64,000 bases of DNA from Marasmius tenuissimus (lineage: Eukaryota > Basidiomycota > Agaricomycetes > Agaricales > Marasmiaceae): contig JAQOTA010000046.1 of NCBI GenBank assembly GCA_029532415.1, positions 434,001-498,000 on the forward strand, in the 5' to 3' direction. The notes beneath the pieces are model-generated. The model was not told the DNA's origin, searched no databases, and saw only the letters and a list, made by a program, of their open reading frames with translations. How positions within the stretch are numbered: position 1 is the stretch's first letter; each line of letters opens with the position of its first letter. Shown here in pieces: positions 22,937 through 33,959 of this stretch. The translations under genes were made by a program, and so were the position numbers.

Positions 22937-23209
22937 CAAGCGTAAACTCACTGCGACCACAATCCCATGAAGGGGATTGAAAGAGTCTCGAGTCCCACAC
23001 TTCGTGCGTAAAGCATTTCCCCGGGGAGACTGAAAAGTAGGTACAAAAGGCACGGATTCAGACGATTCTGGACAACAGAAAGCTCCATTTCAAAACTAGT
23101 AGGCTTAAAATCTTACAACCTAAGCGATGGCCACACCACAGTACCGGAAAGGAAGCTGTTAGGCCTAACACACGCTACTCCAAAAAAAATATTAGATGGG
23201 GATACTTGG

Positions 23210-24056
23210 AAATGTGGCGGGATGCACAAGAAAGTTTATTCGTTTTCAAACTATGATGAGCTTGTGGAGCTGCGCGACCTGGAGCGGTTGTTTAAGGTTC
23301 GTGCCTGGATCCTCGTTATCCCTATTCCAAATCTCCCCTCCGAGATGGTCGCATCGTTTGCAATCTCGAACTCAGTTAGCTCAGACGAGTTACAAAGGTG
23401 GCACTAATAAGATCCAAGAGCTGTGCTTAAGCCGTGGCCTTCATGCCATATCATACAACTGTGATGGTGCAGCTACCGAGCGTAGCTTTGGTCATAAACA
23501 CTATAAGACATGGACGTATGCTCACCCTGGAATGGAGGGAAAGGAGATCACCCTAAAAGCCCCCCTGCTGTCGGCGGGCAAGCCTCAGGTGATATGCAGT
23601 GATGGCAAGCACCTGAAGAAGAACGGTCGAGGTAGTACCACTTCTGGGGCTCGTGGTCTGGCACTCGGTAACTACGAGTGCAACTATGCCCTTCTCGCTC
23701 GAATTGCAGAGGGTCAGAACATCCCCTTACTCAAGACAGGATATATCGAAGCTCGAAGGCTACTCAAGGTTCTTGGTATAGATTTTCTGGGAACTGACAC
23801 CGAGGGTATCACAGAGGACCTCCAAAAGGTGCTAGCAGCCATGACCGAAACCTCAGATGTGGCTGAACAATTCAACTCGTTGGATGAGGTTCCTGTCGAG
23901 ATGCTTCTTGACAAAATCCTCCTTGCCGATGGCCACGATGAGGAGAACTTCAAGATCAGTCTTCCGGTACCATACGAGAACGATTCTCAGTCACTCTTCA
24001 CGGTAGAGACCGGTACAGGGACATCATCGAGCTCAAGGTGCTTCCGTTCTAGTTGG
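23210..24056 (+). pseudogene. transposase-like fragment of a basidiomycete-expanded family
   Basis: Reads YSFSNYDELVELRDLERLF and FAISNSVSSDELQRWH in one frame, then after a shift near 23400 IQELCLSRGLHAISYNCDG, ATERSFGHKHYKTWTY, then VICSDGKHLKKNGRG and SGARGLALGNYECNY. This resembles a family with the blocks CDGTETERSVQ, DSKHALKT and SGARLLxLGNY that I know as a multicopy transposon-like protein in Agaricomycetes. Here DSKH is DGKH. Both the start of the protein and the C-terminal half are missing or diverged. The exact superfamily is not certain. Confidence 0.55.
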
Positions 24057-24164
24057 TAACAGCTGGACTGAGTGATCTGTATCCTATCGAGGCGGGTTCG
24101 TGGGTCTTTCATCATACTACTCTATGCTTCCATGATTATGAGGCCACAAAAGTTTTATTGTAAG

Positions 24165-24455
24165 CTGTAAGCAACGCCGCAAACCACGGTATGTGATATA
24201 TAACACAATAATGAACGACGATTACTGACGAATCAGTGCGAATCAGTGCGATTCGCATCGGACGAGTCCGAGTCACATAAGCAATAATCAATGAACAGAA
24301 CATCTAAACTGTAAAGGGCTACCTCTCCTCTATACATGTACATACGCTCATACATTCATCACGCGGGACGGCGAGCGACAGACAAGGGAGGGGGCATTGG
24401 GCGCTAAATGGGCGCTAAATGGGCGCTAAATGGGCGCTAAATGGGCGCTAAGAAC
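24165..24455. mobile_element. single copy of the repeat that forms TIRs at 38.09-39.14 kb
   Basis: Shares GAATCAGTGCG repeats, CATCGGACGAGTCCG, CACATAAGCAATAATCAATGA, TATACATGTACATACGCTCA and CACGCGGGACGG with 38088-38353, and extends left to match 39135-39182 inverted (AACGCCGC, GTGATATATAACACAA). It ends in five copies of an 11-bp unit, GGGCGCTAAAT (24405-24452). Only one arm is present here, so it is a solo end or a deleted element. Confidence 0.75.
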
Positions 24456-24461
24456 CACCAC

Positions 24462-24676
24462 CTTGACACAGCTGGGCGTGAGTATTATTTTTGCACGGAA
24501 ATATGCCAGAAAAATATGATATGACGCCTCACATTTCAACACATATTTAGGCTGGAAATAGTCGAAATTGAATTGGATTCCGCATATTTGGTAGCAAGAA
24601 TACTCACCAGAAAGCCAGGCGACATATTTCTGCTTCATATTCCGCAACAAAATAAGTTTTGTCCCCAGCTGTGTGA
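24462..24676. mobile_element. possible small MITE with ACACAGCTGGG ends
   Basis: An 11-bp inverted repeat, ACACAGCTGGG at about 24465 and CCCAGCTGTGT at about 24664, bounds some 210 bp of AT-rich sequence directly beside the 11-bp array. No convincing target duplication, so this is tentative. No gene is recognised from 24677 to 25300. Confidence 0.4.
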
Positions 24677-25817
24677 ACAGCTGTCCGTCTCAGGTACACC
24701 GCCATTTCAGTCGGAACATCCCAGGGATATCATCCGGTCAGTATGACCATATCCAATCCCTGACGTCGGTTTGATGGTTTCGCCCCCATTATCCGGACAC
24801 AAAAAACGGGGGTCCTCAACAAGTCGCCCTGGAGACCACGCCTGCGAGCCCTGGCACTGTGTAAAAATGATATACCTTTCATATGCTCCGAGCACAAATC
24901 TTGTCATTGCCTGATACTGTACGCATACGCCTTTACCATTCCAACTACACTCAAAAGATCCTTTCATAGTGTGTGTGATCCATAGATTTAATACTACTTT
25001 TGTACAACGTCGAGGCAATTAAGCTCTTCGCGTGACATCCATTATCCGTAGTAATGAGCCAGTCCCAAGGACAAACGGGTGAAATCCGGCCGGACCCAGT
25101 ATCGAACAAAATCATGGCTTGCATGCAGCATGGCACGCGCGAGGGATTGAAAAGCAAAATATGACATTAGAAAAGATGGCTATAAGGTACGTGACTAGTT
25201 CGCGGGTAACTATCTATATACATGAATGTAGTGACCGAAAGGAAGTTGGATTGGGAGATCGGAGACGGTGGAGTTGTCAGGAGCATGGGAGGTTGGGCCT
25301 TTAGGTATCGGAGGTCTCGTCGTGTGTCAGTACGGGAAGGGGTTTAAATGCATCTGCTGCGAGTTGGCCAAATTTCTTCCGATCATTTTCAAGGATACGA
25401 GCATATACTCTGTGAATGAGATTAACTTGACATGAGGTCGGTATCGTGCGAGGCACTTACTTTGATATCCTGGTCAGGTCATTTTCCTTTTCTTGGCGGA
25501 TCTTAGCCATGCCTGTATCAACCTCATCCGAATATCCGGAAGGTGCCTTCCCAATCATGGGGTCCATCTCGCAGAGATATATGTATCGCTGGGTCACGAT
25601 TGTCATTAGAGCCGATAGCGCGAGAGGAGAATGATTGATGAGACTTACGAGGAACGCGACACGAGCACATAACGCAACAGTGACCGGGAAGTTGTCAAGT
25701 GCGCGACCGCTAACACCACGAATGAGCTGCTCAGCCAGCCCGATTACACCGACGGACTGCCCTTCGAAAGTATTTGTGGTCTTATTGAATGGGAGGCCAA
25801 ATGATGCTAAAATCTTG

Positions 25818-26159
25818 CATCAGTAACCCGCGAAATAACCGTTCACGACTGTTTATAACTGGTGCCGGCTCACCGGTTGGGCCCTGAACGGCTGGGTCAA
25901 AAATCCCACCGGTTGAATTTCTGGTATATCAAAGTGAGTGTCGAGCAGATTTCTACCGGTATTTTCTGTACTCACCTTCTCATTTACTGTAGGAACACTC
26001 CTGGGAGGACTCTAAGATACTTAAATCACGCGAGGTGGGCTGTTGAAAGCTTGTAATGAACCAAATTTCCTGGCCGGTGAGCCTGCCACCCTGAGAGAAC
26101 GGCTCAAATGCCAAGAACGGCCAAGAACGGCCACCGGCAAAAGCCGCACTTTGCTGATG
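25818..26159 (+). mobile_element. MITE family 1, copy B (342 bp), inside an intron
   Basis: Inverted, almost identical copy of 12585-12925, bounded by CATCAG...CTGATG and flanked by TG on both sides (25816-25817 and 26160-26161). It lies entirely in intron 4 of the unknown minus-strand gene, enlarging an intron of about 61 nt to 405 nt without touching the splice sites. The near-identity of the two copies suggests recent spread. Confidence 0.85.
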
Positions 26160-26420
26160 TGTGGTCATGTAAATTTTGGGCGGACGCGGACAGTGATTGA
26201 ATGTGACATACTCATGTCGTTACGGTGGTGAATAACCCGACTGCTGATCAGCTTCTTGATGGCCTTCGCGGCGACTGGATTATTTGCCATCGCGGTGTTG
26301 AACCCGGATTCCGGGTGAGAACGAAGGATGCTCTGAATAATCTAATTTCAATCAGCCTCGACCTGAAAAAAGAAGACCTTTAAAATTACTCACCAACACC
26401 TTCGCATTTGGGCGCTCCTT

Positions 26421-26621
26421 GTACTGCCTTTTGCATAATTCTTCAGAGGTCGCGCTCTGAAGACCTTTGTTTGTTTGGTCCAGAACTCTATTGGGACTCT
26501 ATTGGAGCACCGAGCGCCCATTGCTACCAGGACCATCCAATAGAAATTCAATAGAATTCGAAGCCAAATAAACAAAAGTTTTGGAAGCTCGACCTCTGAA
26601 GAATTATGCAAAAGGCAGTAC
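26421..26621. mobile_element. MITE family 2 with perfect TIRs, inside a coding exon
   Basis: Ends GTACTGCCTTTTGCATAATT... (26421 on) and its exact inverse up to 26621 form a perfect inverted repeat of 32 bp. The target duplication is GTAC or TA (the palindromic GTAC makes this ambiguous). The surrounding exon is continuous when one GTAC and the insert are removed, reading NLGAY then KERPNAKVL. The net 197-bp addition shifts the frame. No coding capacity. Confidence 0.88.
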
Positions 26622-27178
26622 GCACCAAGGTTAGGACTGAGCATGACACGAGCAGTCAAATCATAAATATATGCCTATTTCAGCGGTGAGACTCGTGGCT
26701 AAATGATTCCAAACCAGAAAGCTTCATACTGAAAGTCCCTCGGGAATGGTGAAGGCCGCCTCTGGTGGTTGTAAGGTGATGACGCGCTCTCGAACCGAGA
26801 GGATGGTAGCATAAAGGTAGATAAAAGCCTGGCGGGAGTCCTCGATCTGCAAGTAACGGTAGCCTAGATTTTTGTTGGAAGGTTGAGAGGTGAACGGCGT
26901 ACCTGGGCAAAGTTTCTGACCGTGACCCGGTGGTCTGCGTTGAGGTTGAATTGAGCAGAGGCCGTGTTTGCGACCTGCTGGAGGTCCTGAGTTGAAGCGG
27001 TCATGGCATTGCTGAGGGCGACCAAGGCGGCAACATTGGGGTCGTTGGGCGGCGAGTCAGTGGTGGTGGCGCCAGTTGCCTGAGCCATATCTCCAGCAGC
27101 GGGTTCGTCCCCGGGAAGGTCGACTGTTGGTGTCGGGAAAGAACTCCCCATGAATTCGTCGTCATTGAAAGCGGGCAT

Positions 27179-27461
27179 TTGAGGATGGAAAAAATGGGTG
27201 AAAAAAACGAGCGTTGGTGTGGGTGGGTGATGGAAGGAGGGGGGAAAGTTGAGACTGAAAAAATCGCCACACGAGCTGAGTTTAAAAGGTCAAAAAGTAA
27301 CCAAATCATTCGGGGAACCGCTTCACGGATGCACATGTGAGCGGGCAACCCTGGCACCAGAGGCCCAACAAGACCAACAGCAGCCCTTATCTAGAGCAAC
27401 CCCGGGTCTTTTATCTTTGCTATCTGCATAGCAAGAGAGGGTCCCGACCATACGTTGAGAC
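27179..27461. promoter_or_regulatory. shared intergenic region of a head-to-head pair
   Basis: 283 bp separate the start codons of the unknown minus-strand gene and the plus-strand transposase-like gene, so any promoter here must serve both. No clear TATA box is seen on either side. Confidence 0.4.
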
Positions 27462-30400
27462 TATGAATCTTCAAGGAACCTGTAAGTGTTTTTCAAATCG
27501 ATACCGTGATGTTAAAGTTGATACGAACAATTCGTGTAGGTTGGGAACCAATATCGGGAGATCGGGACCATGTTCGATGCAAAACTTGTGCAAATTCGCT
27601 GGAAACGCGATCAGATGGGGTTGTTCTGAAAAGCGAAAAGAATGGACACCTGAAAACCAAAGGACATATGGCTGCAACCCAAAAACTTGCTGCCCAGAGG
27701 GTCAATCCAAGTTCAGAGGGCTCAAACCCGACTCCTGTGGCTACCAGTTACACAAAAATTACAACCGATCTTGATCGATTCCATGACGAATCCGATGAAG
27801 AATTCGCCTCCTCTCAATCTCAGCAGGCCGAAACTATTTCCAGCAGTGTTATCCATGATAATGCTAATGATACTTACCTTGATGCGTTCGGCCAGCCGAT
27901 CCTACTTGTGCAAGATCTGGACGATCCTTACAGCAAGACCACGGCGCATAGACACCTACTGGACAGCCAAATGGATCAGTTGGCGTTTTTTCGGCCTCGA
28001 TCTCTCTATCCCGTGGACGAGGAACCTAATGATGCCCTCGATGAAGCGGCACCGTTCAACCCATTGGCAGCTGCAATGGAGAATTTAAGTGAGTACTGAC
28101 TGTATTATCAGCACTCCTCATTTATAAATACTCGTTCTTGAGATATTTTGGTGGTGGAACCAGACAGCGACGACGACGAGATGGTGGTGGAAGATCAAGA
28201 AGAGTGGCTATCCCACGCCCACACAAACCCCGATGCTAATTCAAGCGCTTATTCTCCATACAACTCCAAAACGGTTCGTCTCAATTTTCATACCGCGATA
28301 ATATGCAAGGATGGATTTTTACACTTTCAACAGATGTTTATGCTTGATCTTCTATGCAACTTACCGCGACTTCGATTATCCAACGACCATCTGAAAACCA
28401 TCATCTGGGTTATGCGCGAATGTGGCACTCCAAATGTACCATCCTTCTCCCAATTACAGGAATTACAAGCCCGCATTGCACAAGGATTCAAACTGTCACC
28501 CAAGCACCATCTTTCAGCCTGTCAAAATCACTTCTATATGAATCACCCCGCGGAGCTTTTAGCCCTTGTATGTCCCGAAGTACTCAGATCATGAATGAGT
28601 TTTTCTCACTCTCAGGTAACAGGATTGGAGCAATCCCCTCGTCCGTCCAGAGATTCGTGTCTATTATGAGCTCGCCGATACTGTTTCAGAGACTTGGCAA
28701 GCAGCCAAATGGCTGGAAGAGGTTGATCCGGACCAGCTCTCCCCGATGTGGGCACGGTGGAACAACCCTGCTGAGCGTCATCGTCATTTCTACATACATG
28801 AGCTGGCACGGACCAAGGACGGCTTCCATGTTGTCCCAGTTCGATGGATTACAATCAAAGGGATAGACTATGCAGATGTTTATGCTGTTCATTCCAATGT
28901 AATGCGGCGAATCAGTGCAGAGTCACTCCCGTACAACTCTCTTGATTTATGCAAACAGCTCGAAGCCGGCGAGCCAAGTCTAATCGGTATACTTATTCAG
29001 AAGATCGTTGATTTCAACCCTACTCATTGGTCTCTATCAATAGGTCTCGAGCACTACCTTGCTCCGAATCCACTTCGAGATATAGCCAAAGGACGGCCAC
29101 TTTTTCGACTCCGTGCCATCGCTTGGAGTGACGATGTCTCGGGGAATGTTGGCAAGCAGTACAACGCACACACAAATGTCTATATCACGAATGCATGTCT
29201 TCCTCACGTCATGCTTTCTCAGGAATTCTTCATTCGCTTCTGTTCCACTTCATCATTTGCATCGTCCTCGGAGCAGCTTGCAGCATTGGCAGAAGATTTG
29301 TATATTTCACTCCAGTTTCTCTGAAATTTGATAGCTTATTTTTTGCAACACGTTCGCAGCAAGGAAGACCGTTGGCATGATGCCTACGACTGTCAACTCG
29401 AGGAACCCATCCTATTTCAACTTATACCACATTTTCTGCCCGCGGATAATCCCCAGCAATCTGAAACTGCCTCTCATGTCGGTGGGAATGGTAATCTGTA
29501 CTGTCGACGTGATATGACCGGTGGCTCAGAAGAGGAAAAGGACGGGAATGATGGTTACCATGCCTTATTCTGTCCAGGACTCCCGAGGACTCCCGATCAG
29601 ACAGTCGAAGCTGTCCAAGAACAAATCAAACTTGCGTGTCGGGGAGATAAGGAGGGGGTCAAGCAGGCAAGTACATCGACGGGGGTCAAGGATAAATTGT
29701 CGCAATATTGGATCGAGATTCTCCTCGATAAGGCCACTGCCTTACGGGAGGTTGGGCTAAAAAATCGCGATACCAGGGATCCCCGTCTCAACAAGACACT
29801 GACAAAAGAGGAACGGGAAGCCATTGTGGAGAGAGAGGTCTTCATCATTGGTGGAGAGCTTTGGGAGTGGGTTATTTCACAACCTCAGTCATCGGTCGAG
29901 AATCTCCCAGAAGGCCACCGTAAGTCCCGAGTTGTCAGCCACTCCAAAGCTCTCAATTTTGGCTCCCTTTTGTTGCAGCGGGTCAGTTTAGTCTACGCCC
30001 GGGCATACACTATAATCCGCTGCTGGGCGTACGAGATACGATTGTAGTTTCAGTCTAGCCGTGAAGTCGAGTTGGTCCCTCATCTAGAGCCCGGTGAATC
30101 TGACTACAACCACTATGATTCAAAGGCATAGATCCCCACAAGGACACACCTGTCGAAATTCTACATACCTGGTCCCTCGGAAATGAGAAGTATGTCTGGC
30201 ACGGGACTCATACCGAGTGGTTGGATGAGCAAGAGGCTCTCTTTGCCGAGCGACTACAATCATCAGATGTCGACGGGCTCAGCATACCTTCGCTACGAGC
30301 ATCATACATGGTTAAGTACAAGAACTCACTCATCGGGAAGCACTTCAAATCTTTGCAGCAACTTGGTGTATTCCATGTTCAAGATATTTGCAACCCAGTC

Positions 30401-32005
30401 ATCTTTGAGCTTTGGAAGGCATCCGGAGAGTTGGGAGCACTCTTGTGGTATCCCGAGATTCAGAATATGTAGGAGTACTTGGTCATTCATTCTAATTCTT
30501 CATGACCTTGAGACTCGATGGCTTATACTTCCTTTTTGTTCAGTCCGATCTCCAAGTGCTCATCAATAACCTACTCGATATCTGGGCAGTAATCGACCCG
30601 AGAAGAATCATGAACAAGGTCAAACTTCATGTTCTGACTCGTCTACCTGAAGATGTGCGGCAACTCGGACTTCCTATCACATTCGCCACTGAGGCATTTG
30701 AATGCTACAATGCAGTTTTCCGGTTCTGCAGGATTCTATCCAATCACCTAGCACCAAGCCGCGATATTGCACTTAACTTGGCCGATATCAAACGATTTAA
30801 ACACATGGTTAGCGGGGGGTTCTGGTGGGATGCAGAGCTCAAGAAATACGTTCAAGGCGAGGTGAAGGTACGCAATTTCCTGAGGACAAACCGGGAGATG
30901 CAACGCCGATTGGGATGGGTCGACCAAACGTCGCCGATTGAGCCTGGTATGTATTTGATGTCTTCACCGGCTTTCCCTCATATATTATCCTAACCGCCCT
31001 CAAGGTTTTGTCAAACGGAATCCAAAGGGTAATCCCAAGAAAAGCCCAAATCCACTGCCCTGGCAAACAATGGCTAGACAGGTGGGGCTACCAAACCCGC
31101 GAGCAACTCACGAAACCTCGATGGCCGACATGAGTCCAGTTTACGAGCGGTGTAAATGTGTCATATCATCTGCGAAGGATGTCTGTTACGAGAAGTCCTG
31201 GGATTTCTTCAAGCCCGTCGGCTCAGAATCGCCCGAGGTAAGTGCTAAGAATTCTCAGTCAAGCCTTCCGAGATTTGTGCTGAGTGCTGCCTTGCCATAA
31301 TGTCCCTGCTGATACCCTCGGTTCCAGGAGACGGCGAAAGCAGGAAGAATAATCCAAATTCTCTCTCCGCAAGAAGACAAATCGACGACTTGGCGAGCCA
31401 TCGTTATTATCGAGGAGTATCTGATTTTGGCTTTTCGCGATAGGACGTACAACATGCCGATTTTGAAGCTCTCCGACAGGAAAACCGTCATTCCTGCCAA
31501 GGTTCGTCCGAGTGCTTCTTTTCCAACGCACACCAGTAACGCCAATGACTCCCCTTCTGCAGAATGTTCTGTTCAAATTCAATGCGCAGCATCGATGTCA
31601 ATCTGACATCCCAGACATTCCCAGATGCGCGATCGGCGAATCAACCACAAGGTTGGTGCAAGAACGAGTTGAAACAGAGGTTTTTAAGAGGGAGGTCACT
31701 CACAGGGACGACGGGATGTTTTTGTTGAACATGCATGCATTACACAATGCGCATTTAATTTGCCATACTCTACCTCGAGATCTCACAATGCCCAAACCAT
31801 TCGAGGAAGCCCGTAACGAATTCCACTTGGAGCGAGCCGCGGAATTACAGCGGTCTGGACCATTAGACGTGCAGAGATCCAGGCCAAAAGCAAAGCAACC
31901 AGGGAGGAGAATAAGCCCGCAAAAGAGGCAGCAGAAGCATCAGGAGCAATGTTATTGGGGAACTCTGATGTACAGGATGTCACGATGGAGGGCACGGAAC
32001 GGTAG
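27462..32005 (+). CDS. large transposase-like protein with N-terminal zinc finger, nearly intact
   Basis: About 12 exons. ATG 27462 starts a short first exon; intron 27480-27539 leads in phase into CWEPISGDRDH and a CxxC..H..H finger (VRCKTCANSLETRS...GHLKTKGH). Later blocks, all joined by in-phase introns: VFMLDLLCNLPRLRLS region, PLVRPEIRVYYELADT, HFYIHELARTKDGFHVVPVR, AIAWSDDVSGNVGKQYNAHT (likely catalytic D region), FLPADNPQQSETASHVGGNG, HALFCPGLPRTPDQT, DTPVEILHTWSLGNEKYVWH, SLIGKHFKSLQQLGVFHVQD, KVKLHVLTRLPEDVRQLG, HLAPSRDIALNLADIKRF, and MHALHNAHLICHTLPRDL. I know this as a multicopy transposon-like family in Agaricomycetes; KDZ/CMC-type DDE kinship is a guess. A one-base shift near 31890 separates the lysine-rich tail; the exon around 30040-30130 is uncertain. 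Confidence 0.7.
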
Positions 32006-33277
32006 TCGGACAGAATGTTATTTTGTACTTTCAATGTTTTACAGGCAGGACGTGCGTATGGAATCAAATGGTCCACCCAATGGCACAACAAAAATCTCGA
32101 TCTTTTGTTCATGGCGAGATTGCGAGACACGAACTCCGGAGTCCTAACTTGAAGGGCGAGCTTTGGAAAACATCAAGTCAATGAAAGAGGGTAAACATTC
32201 AACAGAAAGACGACATACCTTCACCTTCGGCCATCTGTCTCGTCATTCTCGTTCCATATACCCTTCTTCGCCGATCGGCACGAGAATTGAATCATCGAAG
32301 TCATTTTTGAGCCTGAGCCTTGTAGCTTGATCCAGCGAGTACCCGACGAGATGATAGCATCGAGCATGACGACCTCAATGAACACGGCAATCTGAGCGGA
32401 ACCCTATTAGCTGGATCTCAGCACAGGTAAGTGAATAGAATCATGATGGCAGAACGAAAACTCACTGTTGAATCAGGTATTGAAATCAAGGGCAGTAGAA
32501 TATCCGAGGAGGCGATAACAAGTGAAAGACATGCCAGTGCCTGCGAGGACGAGTCCCAAAACAGCGCGGTGGAATCGGGTGAGAGGGAGCCAAATATGAG
32601 GTCGAAGAATAACGCTCAGGATGGCAGGCCATCTTGGAGACTATCTCGAGACACATCCTGGCGTCGTCAGAGGAACATCCTCGCGACGTGTAGGTGTCAT
32701 CAAATTGACAGATACGCGGCGCATCAGATTGGCATTGTTATGACCTCAAGATTATGCTAAACAGACTGGTCCGGGTGGCATACTCCGGGTCTATCAAATT
32801 TACATCCGGCCAAATTGGCGGTGTACTTGGGGATGAGCGGCTCCTGAGCGTCTCGTTCTCGTAAACCATGCTCAGGTGGGTCAGTGCTCAGAGAATATGA
32901 CTAGATCGGTCGACTTGTAATATACTCCGGCCCAAGCGACGTTCACAGTCAGCTTCGACTTCTTGTGGGGTTTTACTATAGCTCCCTCACAGAAGGGAGT
33001 CAGAATTATCATCTAAGTCTCTTACGTCGTCTGTATAAGATACCAGGTCCGGCTGTGTAACTTATTCCAAGGAGATCACACGTGAAGCATATGGAGGACA
33101 GTAGGACACTACATTGTCATACGAGGACTTTGATAGGAATACAATGCTGAAGTTCAAGAAATATACAAGATCAAAACTATGCTACGTGGATGAGAGATGA
33201 GAGTCCGATACCACTATTAATACATCAAGAAAGTCATAGAGAGAAACGATACTATAGTATACAATAGCAAATAGATA
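32006..33277. other. no recognisable gene; includes the inverted 3' flank repeat
   Basis: 32006-32900 holds only short ORFs without a family. From about 32930 to 33080 the sequence is the inverted partner of 1190-1345 (GGTCCGGCTGTG, CCTCACAGAAGG). Confidence 0.5.
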
Positions 33278-33810
33278 TCAAACGTTCTGAAGTCTACAGA
33301 TAATGGCTTCGGCGTGCTCCAACGCCTGGGAGATCGTCATTCCCGGAAACTCAAACCACTCGTTGTGAGCGGTGCCGCCTACCGAGGTTGAGAGACGAAA
33401 AGGAGAAAAAAAAAACAGAGGACGTACATGAGCAAACAATGTTTGTTTTAACGAACCCTTCGCACGCCATCTGCATCCTCAAGTGGACACAGGATTCTTG
33501 ATGATCCAGATCGTTTGGAAAAAGAACGAAAGAGATAACTTGAGAACTCACCGGATTTCTTGTAATGGGTCGCGTCCCATGCTCCGATCATCGTCCATTC
33601 GACGCCCTTGCACTTGGTCGTGTGCTGTTCGAGACGCCGGTCGCTATCGATAGATCTCCCGATCTTTACGAACGTCTTCCCGAGGTATTCTCCCTGTAGC
33701 AAGTAAATTTCCCCTTCTCGATCGTGTTCACTTGGTCTTCGGTGACGCTGGCTGCGGTAACGTGTTTCGATGGAGCGGAAGCCGGACTTGTTATTGGCCC
33801 TCGAGACCAT
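33278..33810 (-). CDS. GIY-YIG/T5orf172 (MUG113-like) protein, copy 2
   Basis: Exons 33810-33552, 33496-33428, 33378-33278 (259, 69, 101 nt), the same lengths as copy 1, giving 142 aa. Motifs: GEIYLLQ, FVKIGRSIDSDRRLEQH, CSCG..HNEWFEFPGM. Differences from copy 1 are mostly conservative (K-V to K-I, L-Y-M to I-Y-L), consistent with selection after duplication. An upstream extension in the same frame contains SNSETLNNYFLSHPTLT and joins in phase to the mini-exon array, so a longer protein starting in the array is possible. Product presumably nuclear and DNA-binding (inference from the family). Confidence 0.82.
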
Positions 33811-33959
33811 GAAGAAGATTTGGTGGATTGGATGGGGGATCTCGGTGGAATCGGAGGTCAACGTTGGGTGGGAAAGGAAGTAATTGTTCAGCGTCTCGGA
33901 GTTGGAAAGGTTCGAAATGAGGTTCCTAGTCGAAAATGTAAGAAAAAGAGAGACAGAAG

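Larger units (their letters stand above)
25301..27178 (-). pseudogene. unknown 330-aa protein, seven exons, broken by a MITE in exon 3
   Basis: Exons 27178-26903, 26846-26730, 26674-26394, 26332-26212, 25806-25649, 25588-25461, 25409-25301; all splice sites are GT..AG and in phase. Removing the 197-bp net insertion at 26421-26621 gives 993 nt, an exact 331 codons. I do not recognise the family. Visible traits: acidic N-terminus (MPAFNDDEFMGSS), an alpha-helical segment ALVALSNAMTASTQDLQQVA, IYLYATILSVRERVITL, SHPESGFNTAMANNPVAAK, FEGQSVGVIGLAEQLIRG, YIYLCEMDPMIGKAPSGY, and a helical tail. No membrane span or catalytic motif is evident. The 342-bp MITE copy B sits in intron 4 (26211-25807). 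Head-to-head with the transposase-like gene at 27462. Confidence 0.75.
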
